DNA of 64,000 bases from Zygaena filipendulae (lineage: Eukaryota > Arthropoda > Insecta > Lepidoptera > Zygaenidae): positions 2,294,001-2,358,000 of the forward strand of contig OU015678.1 in assembly GCA_907165275.2 (NCBI GenBank), written 5' to 3'. The notes under the pieces were generated by a model, which was given only the letters and a program-made list of their open reading frames with translations, was not told the DNA's origin and searched no databases. The first letter of the stretch is position 1. Each line of letters begins with the position of its first letter. Below, one piece after another: positions 10,987-22,094 of this stretch. The position numbers and the translations under genes were made by a program.

Positions 10987-12495
10987 CTTCTGATTTTAAA
11001 CCCAAATTGTAATCAAAGGTCATCTTTAAAGTTCAAGGTTTTTTTTGTTGTAAATGATTTCGGTAAATATTTCGATTACAATAGGTAATCAAACTGACAA
11101 TTTAGATCTAATCTAGCTTCAGCTACTAAATTTTTTGAATGTATCTGCTGTTTCTTGTCACTCAACAATGAATTCTGTCGGTAGGTGAGCACAAAATAAA
11201 ATTGAGTGAGTAGGTACCTAGGTACCTACTTATCGAAATTACGAGTAGGTTATGGAACTTGAATATCTTTAGACTGATTAAACAGGATTTTTACATAATA
11301 TTTCCATGTTTGTAGTTGAATTAGCTACTTAACCGCTTCCGAAAGTTACCTCTTCAAATGTTTATTAATTAGGTATCTACCTTACCTACCTTACCTACGA
11401 GCTGTGCCCCGCGATTTCACTCGCGTGAAACGCCTTTATACTTAGGTACAACAACGTTTTTCACCTGCAACAAATTACAATTTTTATTATCTGTGCCTCA
11501 AATTCTACAACCATCCGATTTAAATGAACCTATTATGTTGACCCTTAGGTTGCTCCAAGCTAAGCATAATTCACCTGTGAAAACCGCATGATAATCCGTT
11601 TAGACCGTTAACAGGCACAGATTCTATTATTCTCAAAGGTATAGCTGTCACCCGCGGTTTCACCCGCAAAATCGAAGTTTCCGTGAGAATTTCGGGATAA
11701 AAACTACCCTGTGTCACTCAGGACTACCGTAGCTTCGTATATGTGAAAGAATTTTGAAAACCGGCTCAGTAGATCCAGAGATTTCCCCCTACAATGTCAC
11801 AAACTCACAATTTACAAATATTAAAGCATGGGCAGCAGCTGCCAGTCATTTGCCGCACCTGACTTTGCATGGTGTAGTGTGATGGCGCATCGTCATTGTC
11901 AAACATGTACCTATGCTCTTCTCTTTAGAATAATATAATAAATCAATTAATTGCAGAAAACGAAGTATTTAATTACCTAAACCTAAAAATCATTACAAAC
12001 AAAATTAGTATCCGCGCCATCTAGCTCCAAATTAAGAAAAACTTACACTGTTGTAGGTGTAGGTTGGGTGTCGGTACTCACTAATATGGGTGCCACTTGC
12101 CAGCAGGGCTAAGATGCGCAACATGATAAAATTTTATCGAGCCATTTTATCGATTCTCGTCGACATATTGTTTCGTTTTGTCGAGGATATGTATATTTTT
12201 TTTTGTAAATTCATGCATAAGATAAGTACCTACTTACCTAATAAATATCCAGAAAAAACACAAAGTTTTGATCATACAAGACGTGTCTACTGATTTGATG
12301 CGGGATCGACCTGCGACACCTGGCGTAGCAGTACCTACACTAACCACTACATCAAATGTAAGTTGTAACGAATGAAAACCGCATCAGAATCGGTTCAGCC
12401 GAACGTGAGATAATCGTGCACAAACATATATTTTCTCCTTTTTTTAGTCGGTTAAAAATAATTAACGCCAAACATCAACACATTTAGGATGAACA
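10987..12495. other. Spacer between the two Agp-like genes
   Basis: Holds the upstream region of copy 1 and decayed Helitron-like pieces at about 11395-11450 and 11640-11800, with TAGGTACCTA-rich sequence near 11210. No further exon is seen. A TTTAAA lies about 45 bp upstream of Met1 of copy 1 but cannot be called a promoter with confidence. Confidence 0.5.
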
Positions 12496-12496
12496 T

Positions 12497-12502
12497 TTTA
12501 TT
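12497..12502 (-). promoter_or_regulatory. Polyadenylation signal of Agp-like copy 2
   Basis: On the minus strand AATAAA lies about 95 nt after the stop codon of copy 2, a normal place for a eukaryotic polyadenylation signal. It supports the gene being expressed as an insect transcription unit rather than being bacterial contamination. Confidence 0.5.
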
Positions 12503-12595
12503 AGGTCTTTGATCAATTACCTACCTAAGTCGGTTGCTAAGCTGCTGTGTCCTTTATGACTTCATATTTCTTTTATGAAGTCGAATAAAAAATAA

Positions 12596-13798
12596 TCACG
12601 CTCGTAGATTAATCAGGAGTTTCCTAAAATCCTCCCATGGACAGAAGCCGTCGGCATCATTTCTACATTCGTTCAATTCGAGCAATACGAAAAGAGGTGG
12701 GTTAGCTTTGCTTAATTCCACTGCATTTCTCATTTGATAGGTTGACTGATAGACGTAGTTTATTTTCAAAAAATCCACGCCGGCTCCGTCCCGCCATTTT
12801 TGAAACACGAGTTTCCCGCCTACTGGCGTTTTCTCATATTGTTCCGGTAAATTGTACGATTTAAAATTCATGCCGCTCAATATTGTGTAGAGGTTCGCAT
12901 CGTGTCCCATCAGCAATGTAACTTTGGGTACTTCGTAATCGTTTAGAAATATATCGGCCATAATTTTTATTAGCGGCTCAGAAATGTCTTTCGCTACGAG
13001 CGTGGTGTTGAAAATAACGTTGTGATATCCCGTATGCAGTTTCATTATTTTGCGCCATTTATGTTGATCGAGTTGGCCCCAAGCGACTTCTTCGTTCGGG
13101 AATCCTTGGTAGTTCTCCATTATGAAAGCATCGATCACAGAATTGGAAATTTTCAATGGACCTTCCACTTTCGGCTTTGCACCAACTTCGATCCTACACT
13201 GGTTCTTATCCACAACAAGATTGCATTTGTTATGTGTTTTACATAACACTGAATCATTGTAATCCAATAAATTTTGTAACTCCTCATATGAACGGTTCAA
13301 ATGTAAAGTTCTTAAGCGATCGTGCATTTCTTCGTACGCAGTTTCTTTAAATATGTCAGTGTTGTTATGAATGACCGGATCGAATACCGGATCAACGTCA
13401 TCTTTGTGATTTATGGTTATATTGCACCCGGGAAAGGCTTTATCAACGAACGCTCGGGCCGATGCTTTGGTCCTTTGCTTTGAGTTTGCATAGACGTAGA
13501 ACATTTCTTTCTCCGGACAATCTTCTGGTAAAACTTGTTCATCACGGAACCAAGAGGCGAAAAATTCTCCCATAAAACCTTCCAAGAGGACACCTTTATC
13601 AGTCAAATATCCAGGTTTTTTCGTCCAATGTGGCCATGCTTTGGGGGTCGTTTCTGTCAGAGTTTTTGCTAGAGGAGTCCGCACATTATGCCTGCTCAAT
13701 ATCAACACTTGTTTTAAGTTTAATTTTCCAACTTTTATCAGTAAACTACTATCGAGAAAACTAATCAATAACAACACAGATATTATTTTCACTTCCAT
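12596..13798 (-). CDS. Agp-like secreted histidine acid phosphatase, copy 2
   Basis: A single exon of 400 codons with an N-terminal signal peptide (MEVKIISVLLLISFLDSS). The catalytic motif is RHNVRTP at residues 36-42 and the HD pair is at 299-300 (LMGHDANLY). Further Agp-specific blocks are AFPGCNI near 121-127, GPLKISNSVIDAF near 213-225, EKTPVGGKLVFQKW near 322-335 and DADGFCPWEDF near 381-391. These match bacterial glucose-1-phosphatase more closely than the usual animal lysosomal or prostatic acid phosphatases, whose motif is RHGxRxP. The length fits Agp after allowing for the signal peptide. No intron interrupts it. The paralogue at 9721-10986 has the same layout but has diverged at many positions, so the duplication is not recent. 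Enzyme activity is expected because all recognisable catalytic residues are kept. Confidence 0.95.
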   Translation of the reverse strand: MEVKIISVLLLISFLDSSLLIKVGKLNLKQVLILSRHNVRTPLAKTLTETTPKAWPHWTKKPGYLTDKGVLLEGFMGEFFASWFRDEQVLPEDCPEKEMFYVYANSKQRTKASARAFVDKAFPGCNITINHKDDVDPVFDPVIHNNTDIFKETAYEEMHDRLRTLHLNRSYEELQNLLDYNDSVLCKTHNKCNLVVDKNQCRIEVGAKPKVEGPLKISNSVIDAFIMENYQGFPNEEVAWGQLDQHKWRKIMKLHTGYHNVIFNTTLVAKDISEPLIKIMADIFLNDYEVPKVTLLMGHDANLYTILSGMNFKSYNLPEQYEKTPVGGKLVFQKWRDGAGVDFLKINYVYQSTYQMRNAVELSKANPPLFVLLELNECRNDADGFCPWEDFRKLLINLRA

Positions 13799-16467
13799 GC
13801 TGACTAGAATCCACTTGGCGAGGTTTCGTCACCAAATTCTTACACGTAATGTAGGTACCTAACGATGTGCAATACTTAGTAATATTTCGCAACTCCAGAA
13901 TGCGTAAGCACAGCCCAACTTAAAGTGGGGGCAAAACCAGCGCAAGAATACTGACCATAATTATGGCGTCTAACAATCTGACAGTTTGACAACTATTATT
14001 TATCAATTGCGCATTCTGTTTAAACCAATTATATAACTTAATGTTATCTTGTACAATATTATTTAGTCTGAAGCCTGAGGTTATCATGCAAAAAACGTGT
14101 AAAATAACCTTTTTAACCGACTTCCAAAAAGGAGGAGGTTCTATGTTCGATTGTATGTATGTTTTTTTTTTGGTATAATTTACTGTATAAAAATGTTAAA
14201 CTAGTATTAAGATTATTACCGAAATAAACTTTTTTATTATTTTTATTCATTTATTAATCTTAAATTTAGGTTTTTTAGAGTATAAATTTACAAAATAATA
14301 AATATTATAAAAAAACGTAAACCTAGTGTGCTACCGACAGCGGAGCAGAGCTTATTATTATTATTATTCTTAAACCTGATTATTAAATAAACTAAAAAAA
14401 CATTAGGAACCTCAATGTACCTACATAACTACCTCATACGTTAAATAATAATATGGTACTTACGTAGTCATAGATAGGTAAGGTAAGGTATGTTGTGAAT
14501 TTGTGAACAGTCAATCCCAATAAGATACATTTTAAATCTGCATAAAAGAGTGTTCCCGAGGGAATCTCGAAACACGTCCGAGTGAAACCGCGGCGACACC
14601 GCTGCTGTCACTCGGACGTTATTTATTATTTATTTATTTATCTATTCTTTCTTGCACAAAAAAGTGTTATTTAAATCTATAGTTCACTTTTTAAAAAATA
14701 ATCGTTATTGTCGAAGGCATCACAAATTAACTAGACATGGAAGGCATCCCTAGATAGAGATCATCTTAGCTAAAATGAAGCGCCCCTCCGGGTACCTATA
14801 CGCACACGCACAACCGTTAAAATATGGATACGACACATATAAATCTGGTCTAGCTATTCATCAAAGTGCGCAACAAGTGCGCAATACTGTCGCCGCACTC
14901 TCACTATTATAGAGATAATATTATCTACTATCTGATACATGATCCTGCACAGAAGTAGTGGGGCGCGTCATTTTAGTTTAGATAAGCTCTACCAAAACGT
15001 AGTGGTTATTATACTCTTTGGCTCTACCTACCTTCCCAACAATTTTTTTTTTGTTTCAATATTTCCACCGAGCTGTTTCCCGCGGTTTCACGGGATGCGG
15101 ATATTTTGCAGATTATTATGAGATCCGATTGAACTCGAGTTATTTTTGTCACTCAAACTGAGTGAAATCGAGTCTATGTTTTTTTTACTCGATTACGGTT
15201 TTTGCTATTGACACTCGAGTAAAATCGAACTCGAGTCTCATCTAACGAAAGAGTCTAAAAACTAGACAGTATAGAGTTCTAATCTATACTCTAGAATGCA
15301 GAAACTAGAAAATATTATTCTTTGAATGAAAACTTGCGCATCAGTACGAAACTCAGCCTTGGGGAAGAAAACCGTGAAACGCCTGATGAAGATTTGAAGA
15401 AGGAAAAAGGAAACCAGAGTTGGCGTCACCCTTGAGGAGGAAAACCCTCAAAACTTGATAAAGGTTTTTATAAGAAAAATTGATAATAAATCCATCAAAT
15501 CAGACTGTATGGACCTAGAATCCCTTACCTTTCCTTAAAAAAAAAGAAAACTTCTAGGCATGAAAGATACCGATAAATATCGTATCAATATTATTAAAAT
15601 ATATCGTAGAGTATCGATATATGTATAGTAAAAATATTGATATTTCGATTGATATTTTTGAAAGGTGTACATTTTAAGCACCAGTTCGCATGAAGTATAA
15701 TTTACACAAAGCCAATAACGCTGGCGCCAGTCACTGGCTAGAAAAAAAAGACCGGCACTCTAATATGGCAGTCAGCGCTGGCTTGGCTTGAAAAACTGTT
15801 TAAACGAGGCCAATAACAAGCCAGCGCTGGCAGACAGGCTTGGCAATAAAGAGTTTTGATCCAAACAATTTGACTAGTTTTTTTTTTCAAATCTCGGTGA
15901 TTGTGATGGGATTAAAGCCACGTAGTGGTTAAATACTCTTTGATTAAAGCATTCTACTGTCGAATACATGCGACGTGTGTCAAATATCGAGCTCTTAAAA
16001 AATTGGTATCGAATTTGATTCTCGAAAATAACTATTTAAGATTTAAAATATCAACAATATGTATGTATATCTATATAATTTGAATAAAATTTGCTGCACG
16101 TATTTACAGGGTTGAAAGTATACACGGTAATAAAGATGTTGCTAAAAAAAAGATGAAAACCTTTTTTCTGAAACAAAATAAATAAATTAAAAAGAAAACA
16201 TGTGAAGGCGCTCGCCGTACAATCTCTTTACACACACATCGTTGCGTATCGGTACCGATGCTTATATGTATATCGATTATTTTCTGAATAAATATCGATA
16301 TTATGATATTTTTTTATTTTTTGCCCATCCCTACTCACAGCTCGTTAGTCGTTATATTTTCTTCTGTTTTCATTTTTTCTGAACAATTTAGCTAAGGCCT
16401 AAGATTAATTTTTGTTTACTAAATAACAAATAAATAACAAATTCTGTGTTTTGTGTTATAATTGAGA
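13799..16467. other. Spacer between Agp-like copy 2 and Vps37A
   Basis: No gene seen. It contains an 'ACCGACTTCCAAAAAGGAGG' repeat fragment near 14120, a TTA microsatellite near 14350, a decayed Helitron end near 14540-14600, CTCGAG-bearing inverted repeats at 15130-15240, CCAGCGCTGG palindromes at 15770-15830 and many TATCGAT motifs at 15560-15660 and 16250-16320. Confidence 0.5.
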
Positions 16468-18413
16468 ATGCTCCCCCGTGCTGGTTACTATTCCGAACAA
16501 GATGTGAGAAAGCGGCAGATAGACACGTTGAAAATATTCAACGACCATGTAATAGAAATCAAAGAAAACAGTGAATATCGTGTGGAGTTTTCAGCTGGCG
16601 GACGAAACATGAGTTTGAACATTGTCCTAGGCCAAGAGTTCCCCAGCGAGAAGCCGTTAATATTTGTCAATCCTATCGTACCACACTCGTGGTTGGCTGA
16701 AAACTCAAATCAGGTGGCGAATGCTCCTGGACTACTTAATTATTCAGTACATTCGGATTTAGGCCGTATTGTGCAAGCTATTATTAGAGAATTCCAAAAA
16801 TCAATACCCAATTTAATAAATCAAGACAACAGTACGGATTCCAGTCCACAATCACACATGAGTTCACATGTAAGCGGTCAATCTCTGATGTTTCCGGAGC
16901 TCAGTGAATTGACGATTGAAGAGTTGCAAGAGATCTTAGAGAATAATGATTTGCAGGTGTGTCTTTGGTATTATTTTGCCACCAAGTTAGGTACCTAACG
17001 GTGCTTGAAAATCACCATCTGTGAACCACACAGCACCACTTGATCTCAAACTAAATAGAGTGTGTACTGTGGGTATAGATGGGCAATCATCTGAATTGAC
17101 ACCTGGTGATTTCTACACTTTGTTTCATTTAAACTAGATGTCAGGAATATAATTTTTTTCACTAAGGTAAAACTGCAAGGCATAGCTAGTGTTAAATATG
17201 GTACAAAGGGTGTACTAAATCATTTTCTTTTGAAGTATTTAAATTGGCTGTACACATAACAATTTGTTTTAATCAAGCAGTTTTCTATTTGTAAATATTT
17301 AAAAGGAAAAAGAAAAAAAAAGCAATAAAAGTATTAAAATTTCAGGATAAATTATTAGAGAACAGTCCACAGCTCATCGAACTAGACTTAGAAACCGAGG
17401 AACTATTGTCAAACATAGAACAAATCGCCAAAGATAACATTGAAAAACAACAGATGTTGGACGAAATGAAAACTCAGGTGTTGGAACGTATCTCCACCAT
17501 CGTTCAAATGAAAATGAACTTTGAGGAGCTTAACAGGAAGTTTCAGCAAATGGCAGATACATATGATCCGCACCGTATAAGGGATTGTTTGAAAGCTGCT
17601 GCATTGAAAGCTGATGAAGATGCAGAAGTTATTGCTGATCAGTTCTTGTTAGGTGAGGATTACACTGTCCATCTGGGCATGTAATATATTTGTATTATAT
17701 GTAATATCCTGAAAAATAATGTCATGTCAAAAATGTTTAGGTGATGAATGTTAAAAAAATCTCTTAGTCAACTTAGTCAGATCAAATATTCTTTACTAGC
17801 TGTTCCCCGCGGGAATTCTGGGACAAAAAGTACCCAATGTCCTTACCCAATGTCTGTACTCCTAACAACGTGTATGCAAAATTTCATGATGATTGGTTTA
17901 GCCATTAAGGTGTGAAAGCGTAACAGACACAGAGATAATTTCGTATTTATAATATTAGTAGGGATTGTTACCACAAATGCATAGAAAACTAAGCAGGCAA
18001 CAAAGGCAGCCTTATTGCTAAAAAGTAATTTCTCCGAGGCAACTATAACTATAACTAAAAATCCTTACTTTCTTACTATTATTATAAATGCGAAAGTGAG
18101 TTTGTTTGTTGCGCTTTCACACCATAACGGCTCAACCGATCGTCATGAAATTTTGTACACGCCTTGTCAGGGTACTATTTTCCCGGAACCCCCGCGGGAA
18201 CTCCGAAATTACCGTGTGTGCAACCGCGAGGAATAGCTAGTTAACTTTTTTTTCTGTTGGTGCTTATTTGCTGTTGGTATTTTTAAAGGAAACATACCGG
18301 TTGAGACATTTGTGTCTAAGTTTGCTGAAAAACGAGCACTGGGACAAGCGAGAAGGGCGAGGGAGGAGCGGCTGGCCCACCAACTCACTCAGCTGGATAA
18401 AGCGACCACTTAA
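16468..18413 (+). CDS. Vps37A: Vps37A, ESCRT-I subunit
   Basis: Three coding exons, 16468-16956, 17346-17652 and 18289-18413, joined in phases 0 and 1 at CAG|GTGTGT, AG|GTGAGG and matching acceptors, give 306 residues. Residues about 10-115 form an inactive ubiquitin E2-variant domain (FPSEKPLIF, NYSVHSDLGRIVQAI) of the kind found in VPS37A. Residues about 140-295 are the coiled-coil Mod(r) domain (FPELSELTIEELQEIL, RALGQARRAREERLAHQL). The protein is a subunit of ESCRT-I, which sorts ubiquitinated membrane cargo into multivesicular endosomes with TSG101, VPS28 and MVB12. The UEV domain separates it from VPS37B-D. It is shorter than the human protein (about 397 residues). The start is ATG at 16468, and no other in-frame ATG lies nearby upstream. 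Confidence 0.93.
17798..18240. repeat. Two Helitron-like repeats in inverted order in Vps37A intron 2
   Basis: A minus-strand copy at 17798-17970 and a plus-strand copy at 18062-18240 (ending AATAGCTAGT) face away from each other's tails. They fill most of the intron, and the second ends 48 bp before the last exon. Confidence 0.75.
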
Positions 18414-18483
18414 ACTTTAGACTCTTTGAATAAGCACCTGTGTAATACATCAGCTAAGATGGCATTTGGACGCTGATGAGCAA

Positions 18484-18685
18484 GAACATGTCTCTCACAC
18501 CCACAAAATTAAGTTATTGAGTTATAGAATGTTTTCTTAATTATGTGTTTACCTCATTACCTACATTGTTTAAATACCAAAATAATGTTGAACAAAAAAA
18601 ATGTTGACACAAAATGGCGCTATAATTTTAAAACATGATTTACTTAAAATTTCTCCGGTTTGGGTTGACGCATTACTGCTTATCT
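18484..18685. repeat. MITE family A, copy 2, broken by an insertion
   Basis: Matches the core and right end of copy 1 (AAAATTAAGTTATTGA, ATGTTGACACAAA, GCTTATCT) and then stops where the 1.24-kb element at 18686 begins. The end of the MITE continues after 19922 with TTCTGTACCCAT. Confidence 0.65.
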
Positions 18686-19922
18686 GGGGTTGTTGTAAAT
18701 TCGTCACAGAGTAAATTCGCCACATTTTGTAAATTCCATACATTGAAAGTAAATTCGTCACAGGCATTATAAATATGTGTTAATTCGTCACAAGTTGGTA
18801 AAAGTTATTGTAAATTCGTCACAAATCCTTATTTTACATCATTTTTGCTTAAAGTAGCGCTAGCAAGCAAAGTTGCACACGCTATCACCCGTTCGGTCTC
18901 GCTCGCTTTATATCTTTCTAAACGTCTTGCTCAACACATCTAACAACTTATTAGCGCAGTGACTCCCTTGACTTTGCCAATGCGCGTGTGGTGTTTGTTT
19001 TAAATGTAATCTCTTAATAAATTCTCTAAAAGAATGGATCAAAATTAACCGGGTACCAGCTCAGGTAAACATGATGTAGGTATCTTATTATTTAATGCTA
19101 TTGTACAAATTATTACGAAACTTTAATATCTAACGCAAAAGGTCCCATCTTCCCCATAGATTCCCTACAAATAAAATTATTTTGTGAATTTATTTTATAA
19201 ATAATGCTCTTGTATTTTACTTATAATAATTGCTTGTATTGATATTTCCTATTGTAATATCTGGGTCACCGAGCTCCGCTCGTTGTGTATAGCAACATCT
19301 GTTCTTACGTAGAAAAACAAACACTCATTTTTCATTGCCCGAAAACACGGATAAAACGACGTTTTCTAAAAATGAAACCTAGCTAGATCGATTAATCGCC
19401 TCCGAAACCCCCTGCATACACAATTTCATGAAAATTGTTGAAGCCGTTTCCGAGATTCAGATTATAGATAGTTGTTCGTTTAAAGATAGTAGATAGATAG
19501 ATGAGAAACGTAAAACAAAATGGCGGACGTCGTGATCGGTTGCGCAAAAGTTGAAGCTATGCATTTGTGGAAATAGACATATTTTAGATATATTTTTAGA
19601 CAGATATCACGCAAAATTAAACTTAAATTAAACAACTTTAGTTTTTTCCTAGATAGATGTTATAATTTTTCGCACTTTAATTAAAAACTGAATTTATCAG
19701 ATCACATTTATAAAAACTGAAAAGGGACATCGAACGATTTTTAGATATGGCCATAATGTACAATTTCCATCGGAATTTTTTCTGCTATCCGTACGGAAAA
19801 AAACATTGTGACGAATTCAGTACTATCAAAAATAATATATTGGAAAAAATTTGAACTGTGACGAATTTACACATACTTTTTCTCGTGACGAATTTACTTT
19901 GTGACGAATTTACAACAACCCC
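18686..19922. mobile_element. Non-autonomous inverted-repeat DNA element, 1.24 kb
   Basis: Begins GGGGTTGTTGTAAATTCGTC and ends with the reverse complement at 19922; the match runs for about 34 bp with one mismatch. AAATTCGTCACA motifs are repeated inside both ends in inverted order, as in elements with subterminal transposase-binding sites. No transposase is encoded. It lies within the right end of a family A MITE and itself contains a family G repeat. Confidence 0.8.
19258..19500 (+). repeat. Family G repeat, nested copy
   Basis: Shares TATCTGGGTCACCGAGCT, GATAAAACGACGTTTTCTAA and CCGAGATTCAGATTAT with copies at 21839-22090 and 33296-33550. This copy sits inside the 1.24-kb element. Confidence 0.7.
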
Positions 19923-20127
19923 TTTTCTGTACCCATTATGAGGTGATTAATTTAGAAAAAAAAAAACTGTTTATGTATGTGTGTATGTGCCCTGTGATTA
20001 TAAATGTGCAATAATCGAGTGTTGTAATCTTAAATTATTATTAATTATGTATGTGTTACATATTATACTAGCAACACAAAAATGATGTGATCTTTTTTAT
20101 ATACCTAGAGTAAATATAATGTACTAC

Positions 20128-21060
20128 CTGTTCCTCGCGGTTTTACTCGCGATGATAGATTGAAGCGTGAAAGCGTAACAAACAAACTTACTTTCGCATT
20201 TATAACATAAGGATTTGTGGACTGGTTCATTCTTCTGAGACTGGTTCAAATAGTATATTTATATGTGGACTAATTCAAACATGGTATAAACTCTATGAGG
20301 TGGGTAGAGTGTCAAATAAATCTATGGGGTAGGTAGAGTGTCTAATTAATCTTTTTATCTCAAGCGAGTGAGCGATTCTCAATTCTTCAGCTGAGAACAC
20401 TAGTTTTACGTGAATTTGTTAATTTGATGAAATATCTATCTACTATTATGTTAAAAGTACTGTTGGAACAGCCAGGGTACGAAAGTTGAGGAGATTGCAA
20501 GCCTGATTTTTAGTCAGCGTGACAGCGTAACAAACTCACTTTCAGATTTATAGCATATATTAGCTGTGCCGAAATTACTGCGGTTTCACCCGCGGGTTAA
20601 AAAGTACCCTATGTCCTTCTCTGTACCCCTGACAACGTGCATGCCAAATTTCATCCAAATCCGTTCAGCCGTTTTTGCGTGATTGAGTAACAAACATCCA
20701 CACTTTCACATTTATAATATTAGTAGGATATACATAAATGTAAAGTGAAAGCGACTAAAGAGCGCTGAAAGACCACCAGGCTCTACCCTGATCAAAGGCT
20801 AGTGTCGGTACTGATTTCAATTCAAACTAACAGTTTTTATACTTTGACGATGACAATATACTACTAGCTGTGCCCTGCGGTTGTACCAGAGTTAATTCTG
20901 GACATCGCTTGGGAATGCCGAGATAAAAGTACAGTATGTCCGTCTCTGTACACCTTACAACGTGTAAGCAATTGCATGAAGATCCGTTGAGGCGTGAAAG
21001 CGTAACAAACAAACAAACTTTTTGCATTTATAATATTATTGTTACCTAAGGATTCTTTTG
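20128..21060 (-). repeat. Three Helitron-like repeats
   Basis: Minus-strand copies at about 20128-20215 (short), 20565-20731 and 20864-21055. Each runs from a TTTATAATATTAG-type start to a GCTGTGCC-type end, with the usual GACAACGTG block in the two longer ones. Confidence 0.7.
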
Positions 21061-21179
21061 CACAAAAGGTACAAATGTGTGCAAAAAAAAAGTTGAAAGC
21101 GTAACAGACAGACAGAGAGAGTTAAATTGGCATTTATATTATTAGTAGGGATGAACGTGTCTTGACAACAGGAAAACAT

Positions 21180-21838
21180 GATCATATTGTGTTTATTATT
21201 CTCGATTACTTTTTACTATTATTTTTTACTTCGAAACTATTGTTTTTCCTTATCACGTTGAAAACAGTCATTTGTCGTCTGAATCCATACTTTTTTTTAA
21301 AGATTTAAAGTATGTATTTATACATACCTATGTACCTATAAAAATTTTTAACCACGTAGTGATATAGTCATCTTATCTTTAGCCGGAAATTCCATTTTTC
21401 ATCCTGTATTTTTGCAATTATTCATCCCCGCCACCGGAGGTGAAATTAGAGTTCAACATTTTGTATGGAATGTTCTAATAACCGAAGTTGCCGGAAAAAG
21501 GCTAGCAAATAAATAAAAAGCTATTAAATTAATAATAATTCATTTCTTTATTTAGATTTCTGTAATAAAAAATAATTCTGTATATACAAAAACCTACTAA
21601 AAGACAGACATACAGACTTTAATCTAAAATCCTGTATGTAATATAATAAACATTTAAAAAATATCATAATTATAATATTTAAGTATGTTATCTACAAATA
21701 TACAACAATTTATTTTAGAAAACATAATATCTATTCTCTGTATACAAGACATGTCATAGAGGTATTTAATAAAATTATGGTAGGTATTATAATATGTATT
21801 GTATAAAAACCTTAAACCGACTATTGGACATTAAGTAA
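21180..21838. other. AT-rich spacer, nothing recognised
   Basis: No coding frame, no named repeat and no RNA gene seen on either strand. Confidence 0.5.
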
Positions 21839-22090
21839 TAATATCTGGGCGACCGAGCTTCGCTCGTACCGCCATCTGTTGTCAAGTAGAAAAGAAATAC
21901 CAAACCCTCATTTTTCGTTGCCTGAAAACAGGGATAAAACGACGTTTTCTAAAAATGCAACCTAGCTAGATCGATTAGTCGCCCCCGAAACCCTCTGGAT
22001 ATTAAATTTAATGAAATCGTTGGAGCCTTTTCCGAGATTCAGATTATTTATTATATTATTATATAGAATTGCTCGTTTAATGATAGTAGA
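21839..22090 (+). repeat. Family G repeat
   Basis: Same ordered blocks as the copy at 19258, from ATCTGGGCGACCGAGCTTCG to GAATTGCTCGTTTAATG. Confidence 0.7.
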
Positions 22091-22094
22091 TTTA

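Noticed and set aside
16462..16467. Upstream TTG as the start of Vps37A
   Set aside because: The ATG at 16468 is in the same frame two codons later and gives the expected N-terminus. A TTG start is not needed in an insect gene.
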